Source: Paraflavisolibacter caeni
Lineage (GTDB): Bacteria; Bacteroidota; Bacteroidia; Chitinophagales; Chitinophagaceae
Assembly: GCF_025628885.1 (NCBI RefSeq)
Contig: NZ_JAOTIF010000002.1
Coordinates: 372,001 to 436,000 of the forward strand
Direction: 5' to 3'
DNA: 64,000 nt
A program made the position numbers and the translations under genes. Shown one piece after another: positions 60,154 through 64,000 of this stretch; position 1 is the first letter of the stretch; every line of letters begins with the position of its first letter. The notes beneath the pieces are model-generated. The model saw only the letters and a program-made list of their open reading frames with translations. It had not been told where the DNA came from and did not search any database.

Positions 60154-60233
60154 AACAACCTGTGCAAAATATGTGCTGTAAAAAATTGGCGTTCTTTTAG
60201 CTTAATTGTAAATTGTTGCAGGAGGACATGAAG

Positions 60234-61652
60234 ATGATTACCGATCCCTATTTTGATAAAGAAAGTATTAATGAGTTATTGAAGAGCTATGAAAACCTCC
60301 GTACAGGAAAAACCAGTATTTTCCTTGATGAAGAGGACTTTGAACGTATCATCGAATATTATGATGATCAGGAAGACCTGGCAAAAGCAATGGAAGCTGC
60401 CAACATCGCAATCGGGTATTACCCCTTTTCCGCAACCATTCTCTTTCGAAAAGCCGACTTGTTAATTGCCTCACGCATGTATTACGAGGCGCTTGATGCC
60501 CTTAAAAGGGCCGAACTTTTGGATGCCGCAGATATTAATTTATATATTTTGAAAACAGACGCCTATTTGGCCCTGGACATGCAGGAAAAAGCCGTCGCTG
60601 TTTTAGAAGAGGCTATTGCTCATTTCGAAGGGGAAGATAAGGTTGAGCTTTTATTCGAATTGGCTGACGTATATGATGATTATGAGGAATTTGACAAGGT
60701 TTATGATTGCCTCTCGATGATTTTGCAGGATGAGCCTTCCAATGAGGAAGCCCTCTATAAAATATGTTTCTGGACCGACTTTACCGGTCGCAATGAAGAA
60801 AGCATCAGGCTTTACATGAAGATCATTGACCATCAACCCTACAACGAACTGGCATGGTTTAATCTGGGAGCTGCCTATCAGGGACTGAAGCTGTATGAAA
60901 AGGCAATCGACGCCTATGAATATGCTCTGGTAATTGATGAAAAATTCGATTATGCATACCGCAATATCGGGGATGCATATATACGCCTCCGGAAATATAA
61001 AGAGGCAATAGAAGCTTTAGAAAAAGTGCTGGAACTTTCAAAACCCGAAGAGGTAATATATGAAGCCATAGGGCACTGCTACGACCGCATGCATAATTAT
61101 GCCCAGGCAAGATTCCATTACCGAAAGGCCTCTCATCTGAATCCGGAGGACAGTAAGCTTTTTTATAAAGTGGCGCATACTTACTTTAATGAAGGCCAAT
61201 GGAACAGCGCAGCAAAGCAGTTGGAAAGCGCTTTGAAAATTCACCGCACTCAGCAAGAGTACAATTTGTTGATGGGTGAATGTAAGCTGCAAATGGGGCA
61301 AATCAAAGAGGCAGTACAATATTTCAGTCAGGCTGTAAAACTTCGTCCTAAAAAAATATCTGGTTGGGAAGCGCTGATCCGTTGTTTGTACACAGCAGAA
61401 TATTATGGCGAAGCAAAGCAACAAGCTTTAACAGCCCTAGAACTGACAAATGCAAAGCCTGTCTTTCTTTTTTATCTCAGTGCCATCTTATTTGCTATGG
61501 GACAGCCCAAAGAAGGCTTGTTATTACTGGAAAGGGGAATGGAGAAAGCACCAAGATTGGTAAAAAAATTCATTGCATTGAATCCTTCTGTTTTAGAGAA
61601 TCATAATGTCGTTGCCATCATTGCTCGCTACAAACGCAAACGCACCAAATAG
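60234..61652 (+). CDS. Tetratricopeptide repeat protein
   Basis: 472 residues. Start chosen at ATG 60234 because AGGAGG lies 8 bases upstream; a TTG at 60213 and an ATG at 60228 (two bases after AGGAGG) are poorer. Nine to eleven TPR units run through the protein: AWFNLGAAYQGLKLYEKAIDA, YRNIGDAYIRLRKYKEAIEA, LFYKVAHTYFNEGQWNSAAK, and others. No signal peptide, hence cytosolic scaffold. Ends with basic RYKRKRTK. Substrate or partner unknown; such proteins are common in Bacteroidota. Confidence 0.85.
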   Translation: MITDPYFDKESINELLKSYENLRTGKTSIFLDEEDFERIIEYYDDQEDLAKAMEAANIAIGYYPFSATILFRKADLLIASRMYYEALDALKRAELLDAADINLYILKTDAYLALDMQEKAVAVLEEAIAHFEGEDKVELLFELADVYDDYEEFDKVYDCLSMILQDEPSNEEALYKICFWTDFTGRNEESIRLYMKIIDHQPYNELAWFNLGAAYQGLKLYEKAIDAYEYALVIDEKFDYAYRNIGDAYIRLRKYKEAIEALEKVLELSKPEEVIYEAIGHCYDRMHNYAQARFHYRKASHLNPEDSKLFYKVAHTYFNEGQWNSAAKQLESALKIHRTQQEYNLLMGECKLQMGQIKEAVQYFSQAVKLRPKKISGWEALIRCLYTAEYYGEAKQQALTALELTNAKPVFLFYLSAILFAMGQPKEGLLLLERGMEKAPRLVKKFIALNPSVLENHNVVAIIARYKRKRTK

Positions 61653-61665
61653 TTAAAATTCAGTT

Positions 61666-61771
61666 TGAAATTTAAGATTCAGAATGACATTGTCACTTCA
61701 GACTTCCTGTTATTTATGAATTTGTAATTTCTTAATAAGGAAATTCTTTAAACAACGAATCTTAAATTTCA
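61666..61771. repeat. 106-bp element bounded by 15-bp perfect inverted repeats
   Basis: TGAAATTTAAGATTC (61666-61680) and its exact complement (61757-61771). A second, inner hairpin AATTTC-8 nt-GAAATT is at 61726-61745. No coding frame. Lies between the TPR gene and the comA homologue, ending 66 bases before that gene's -7 box. Confidence 0.6.
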
Positions 61772-61836
61772 TCTCGATATCTATTAGAATGATTTTTTTA
61801 AATTCTTAAATCACCTTTTCCCTTAAGCCAATTCCC

Positions 61837-61844
61837 TATTTTTG
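61837..61844 (+). promoter_or_regulatory. -7 element of the comA homologue (TATTTTTG)
   Basis: Exact TAnnTTTG followed by CCCGC, 31 bases before ATG 61876. Confidence 0.6.
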
Positions 61845-61875
61845 CCCGCAATTATTTGTGTGTAACATACATTTT

Positions 61876-62652
61876 ATGATGAATTTTAACCTGTCTCAAA
61901 TTCCTGACCGCCACCTTAAACCCCGTACATCAGGAATTACAATGGTTATGGATAAGGGGCTTAGTGTTCAGGAAGCAAAGAATTTTTTAAGTGTAGCCCA
62001 TCCACATGTTGATATTGTGAAACTCGGTTTTGGAACTTCGTTTGTTACCCCCAACCTTGAAGAAAAGCTGGAAGTATACCGCTCATTCGACATCCCCGTA
62101 TATTTTGGCGGAACTTTATTTGAAGCTTTTTTAATAAGAAATCAATTCGAAGATTATATAGCTGTATGCAAAAACTTTGGCATTGAGTACATGGAAGTAA
62201 GCGACGGCTCTATTACGATCCCGCACACAGAAAAATGCGGCTATATAGAAAAATTGACGAAACATGGTATTGTGCTAAGCGAAGTAGGTAGCAAGGATGC
62301 TGCTCATATTATTCCTCCATACAAATGGATCGAATTGATGAGAGCCGAATTAGACGCTGGTTCTTCTTATGTTATTGCAGAAGCCAGGGAAGCTGGAAAC
62401 GTTGGCATCTATCGTGGATCCGGTGAAGTGAGAGAAGGGCTGGTACAGGAAATCCTGACTCAGATCCCAGGCGAAAGAATACTTTGGGAAGCTCCTCAGA
62501 AAGCACAGCAACTCTATTTCATTGAACTATTAGGTTCAAATGTAAACCTTGGCAACATCGCCCCAATGGAAGTATTGCCTTTAGAAACTATGCGTTTAGG
62601 CCTTCGCGGCGACACCTTCCATTTATTCTTAGATAAAGAAGCCGTTCAATGA
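61876..62652 (+). CDS. Phosphosulfolactate synthase-like protein (ComA family)
   Basis: 258 residues from ATG 61876 (an ATG at 61879 is an equal choice). TIM-barrel ComA family: RTSGITMVMDKGLSVQEAK, HVDIVKLGFGTSF, YFGGTLFEAF, SDGSITIPHTEK, EARE(A)GNVGIY, and EAPQKAQQLYFIELLGSNVNLGNI are family-wide. ComA adds sulfite to PEP to give phosphosulfolactate, the first step of coenzyme M synthesis in methanogens. In bacteria this could feed sulfonate or sulfonolipid metabolism, or another PEP reaction. The stop overlaps the aroE start by 4 bases (ATGA), so the two are co-translated. Confidence 0.85.
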   Translation: MMNFNLSQIPDRHLKPRTSGITMVMDKGLSVQEAKNFLSVAHPHVDIVKLGFGTSFVTPNLEEKLEVYRSFDIPVYFGGTLFEAFLIRNQFEDYIAVCKNFGIEYMEVSDGSITIPHTEKCGYIEKLTKHGIVLSEVGSKDAAHIIPPYKWIELMRAELDAGSSYVIAEAREAGNVGIYRGSGEVREGLVQEILTQIPGERILWEAPQKAQQLYFIELLGSNVNLGNIAPMEVLPLETMRLGLRGDTFHLFLDKEAVQ

Positions 62653-63389
62653 AACTATTCGGTTTGCTAGGAAAGACCTTGAAACATTCTTTTTCCAAAA
62701 GCTATTTCTCGAAAAAATTCGCAGAGGAAAACAGAGCTGATTTTAAGTACGAAAACTTTGAGCTGGAATCAATAAATCAGCTTCCTGCTTTGCTGGATCT
62801 ACATCCAGACCTTTGTGGATTGAACGTGACAATACCTTACAAGGAAGAAGTGATCCCTTTTCTGCATGTGCAAAACGATGTAGTTCAAAAAATAAAAGCT
62901 TGTAATTGTATTAAAATCAGGGAAGGAAAACTATTTGGTTTTAATACGGATGTAATAGGCTTTAAGCAATCGCTCGAGAAAGGCTTAAAGCCTCACCATC
63001 AAAAGGCATTGATATTAGGTACAGGTGGTGCCGCTAAAGCTGTACAATATGCTTTAGAGTTGCTGGACATTGATTTTACTATAGTTTCCCGCACAAAAAA
63101 AGAAGGAATTCTTTCATACAAAGAATTGAACGAGGAAATCATGCAGGAGCACTTATTGATCATTAATACTTCCCCTGTCGGTATGTTCCCAAATGTGAAT
63201 GAAGCACCTCAGATTCCATATGAGTTCATTACACCCAACCATTATCTTTTCGACCTGATTTACAATCCGGAAAAAACGCTCTTCCTTCAAAAAGGAGAGG
63301 AGCGTGGTGCCTTCATTGCCAATGGCCATGAAATGCTGGTATTGCAGGCAGAAGAAAGCTGGCGTATCTGGAATACTGAATCATTGTAA
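62649..63389 (+). CDS. aroE: Shikimate dehydrogenase
   Basis: 246 residues. Substrate site: Ser14 and Ser16 (LKHSFSKSYF), catalytic Lys65 in NVTIPYKEEV, and Asp101 in GFNTDVIGF. NADP loop GTGGAAKAV at 124-132. TSPVGMFP and the C-terminal NGHEMLVLQAEESWRIW are standard. Reduces 3-dehydroshikimate with NADPH. Start overlaps the comA homologue; both would respond to the same PEP supply. 3' end overlaps the convergent thioesterase gene by 9 bases. Confidence 0.94.
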   Translation: MKLFGLLGKTLKHSFSKSYFSKKFAEENRADFKYENFELESINQLPALLDLHPDLCGLNVTIPYKEEVIPFLHVQNDVVQKIKACNCIKIREGKLFGFNTDVIGFKQSLEKGLKPHHQKALILGTGGAAKAVQYALELLDIDFTIVSRTKKEGILSYKELNEEIMQEHLLIINTSPVGMFPNVNEAPQIPYEFITPNHYLFDLIYNPEKTLFLQKGEERGAFIANGHEMLVLQAEESWRIWNTESL

Positions 63390-63803
63390 TTGCTTCAGTG
63401 CCAGCTCCGGTACTTTAGCTACTTTTTTCTTTTCATAATCAAAACAAACCATGCCTGTTTTAGCTGTTGCTACCAAAGTCTCTTCTTCGTTTTTTACTAA
63501 TTTATAGACCAGGTCAAATCCAACCGCACTAAAATCATTGGCAGCTACATAAACTTTTAATACATCTCCATAAAATAATTCTGCTTTGAATTCAATGGCT
63601 ACATCAGCCATGATCAATCCTACACCTCCAAAATTTAGCTCAGTAAGTTGATGATGCTTTAAAAATTGTACCCTGGCTTCATGAATCAGAGAGAGAACGG
63701 AATCATTGCCTACATGATTACCATAATTTAAATCAGTAATACGAACGGGAATAATTGAAGAAAATGTAAATGAATCGGGAACAGTAACCTTAACTCTTGC
63801 CAT
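63381..63803 (-). CDS. Acyl-CoA thioesterase, hotdog fold (4-hydroxybenzoyl-CoA type)
   Basis: 140 residues, single hotdog domain: IPVRITDLNYGNHVGNDSVLSLIHEARVQFL with the Asp-Asn-His catalytic segment (D-x-N-x-G-N-H) characteristic of the YbgC/4HBT group, and IEFKAELFYGDVLKVYVAA in the sheet. Hydrolyses acyl-CoA thioesters; chain-length preference unknown. No signal peptide. Its 3' end overlaps aroE. Confidence 0.85.
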   Translation of the reverse strand: MARVKVTVPDSFTFSSIIPVRITDLNYGNHVGNDSVLSLIHEARVQFLKHHQLTELNFGGVGLIMADVAIEFKAELFYGDVLKVYVAANDFSAVGFDLVYKLVKNEEETLVATAKTGMVCFDYEKKKVAKVPELALKQLQ

Positions 63804-63904
63804 TGATCATATTTGAAAACGGGCAAATTAACAAATTACCAATTCATATCACCAACATCCATTTTCAAAATATTAAATGATCTATCCCCATTCGTCATTC
63901 CCGC

Positions 63905-64000
63905 TCATCTTTCATCTTCCTGCATCCCCTTCAAAATCTCAAGCACACCGTTAAAATCAGCAGATGCATATATCGCAGAAGTGGCAGCCTTTTGTTGCCA
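63905..64000 (-). CDS. C-terminal end of a protein running out of the window
   Basis: Minus-strand frame open from the window edge to TGA at 63905-63907: WQQKAATSAIYASADFNGVL then EILKGMQEDER. Only 31 codons visible, so the family cannot be named. The polar, helical composition looks like a real C-terminus. The gene between it and the thioesterase is none; the 97-base gap holds an ATTCGTCATTC motif. Confidence 0.45.
   Translation of the reverse strand, partial: WQQKAATSAIYASADFNGVLEILKGMQEDER

Overview
The window reads as a chromosomal segment of a Bacteroidota bacterium, most likely from the Chitinophagaceae or a close relative. Family-level placement is inference from gene content: a SusC/SusD pair, type III glutamine synthetase, DUF2723, DUF4476, short PurL, and many outer-membrane beta-barrels. 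Upstream of about twenty genes there is a box matching the Bacteroidota -7 promoter element TAnnTTTG. It sits 5 to 150 bases before the start codon and often decides which start codon is credible. No rRNA, tRNA, CRISPR array or insertion sequence was seen.

Layout. 1-2.5 kb: the end of an outer-membrane protein, a higB/higA toxin-antitoxin pair and a bile-acid:Na symporter homologue. 2.5-6.1 kb: a DUF4143 ATPase with a striking double-palindrome operator, divergent from a compact AT-rich four-gene cassette (DoxX-like, DUF2071, methyltransferase-like, membrane protein). 6.1-12.5 kb: a thioredoxin-like protein, a giant peptidase-like/TolB/barrel protein, a glyoxalase-II-like hydrolase and a flippase. 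12.5-15.5 kb: translation quality control and housekeeping (arfB, dtd, truncated globin, MazG-like, tadA, sodA). 15.5-16.4 kb: yidD-rnpA-rpmH on the minus strand. 16.6-22.7 kb: OMP, M48 peptidase, serS, gcvH, VanZ-like, twin 64-bp repeats and prfA. 22.8-36.6 kb: amidohydrolase, sucD, a DUF4476 protein, a 2035-residue alpha-2-macroglobulin and an 1134-residue DUF2723 membrane protein. 36.9-45.5 kb (minus strand): octaheme cytochrome/HEAT/TPR protein, small barrel, kinase-like protein, glnN and a polytopic membrane protein. 45.7-59.7 kb (plus strand): tandem-domain lipoprotein, purL, proC, an isolated SusC/SusD pair, pyrG, yidC and a secreted protein. 59.7-64 kb: small exported protein, TPR protein, phosphosulfolactate-synthase homologue overlapping aroE, thioesterase, and the tail of another gene.

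Most genes are core metabolism or cell-envelope genes. Transcription units are short and usually closed by perfect hairpins. Several of these lie between convergent genes and even contain the stop codons of both. No phage, conjugative element or obvious defence island was found. The least explained items are the operator upstream of the DUF4143 ATPase, the four-gene cassette with its degenerate SAM motif, the twin 64-bp hairpin/mini-ORF repeats, the kinase-like protein, the octaheme fusion, and a 106-bp inverted-repeat element before the comA homologue.
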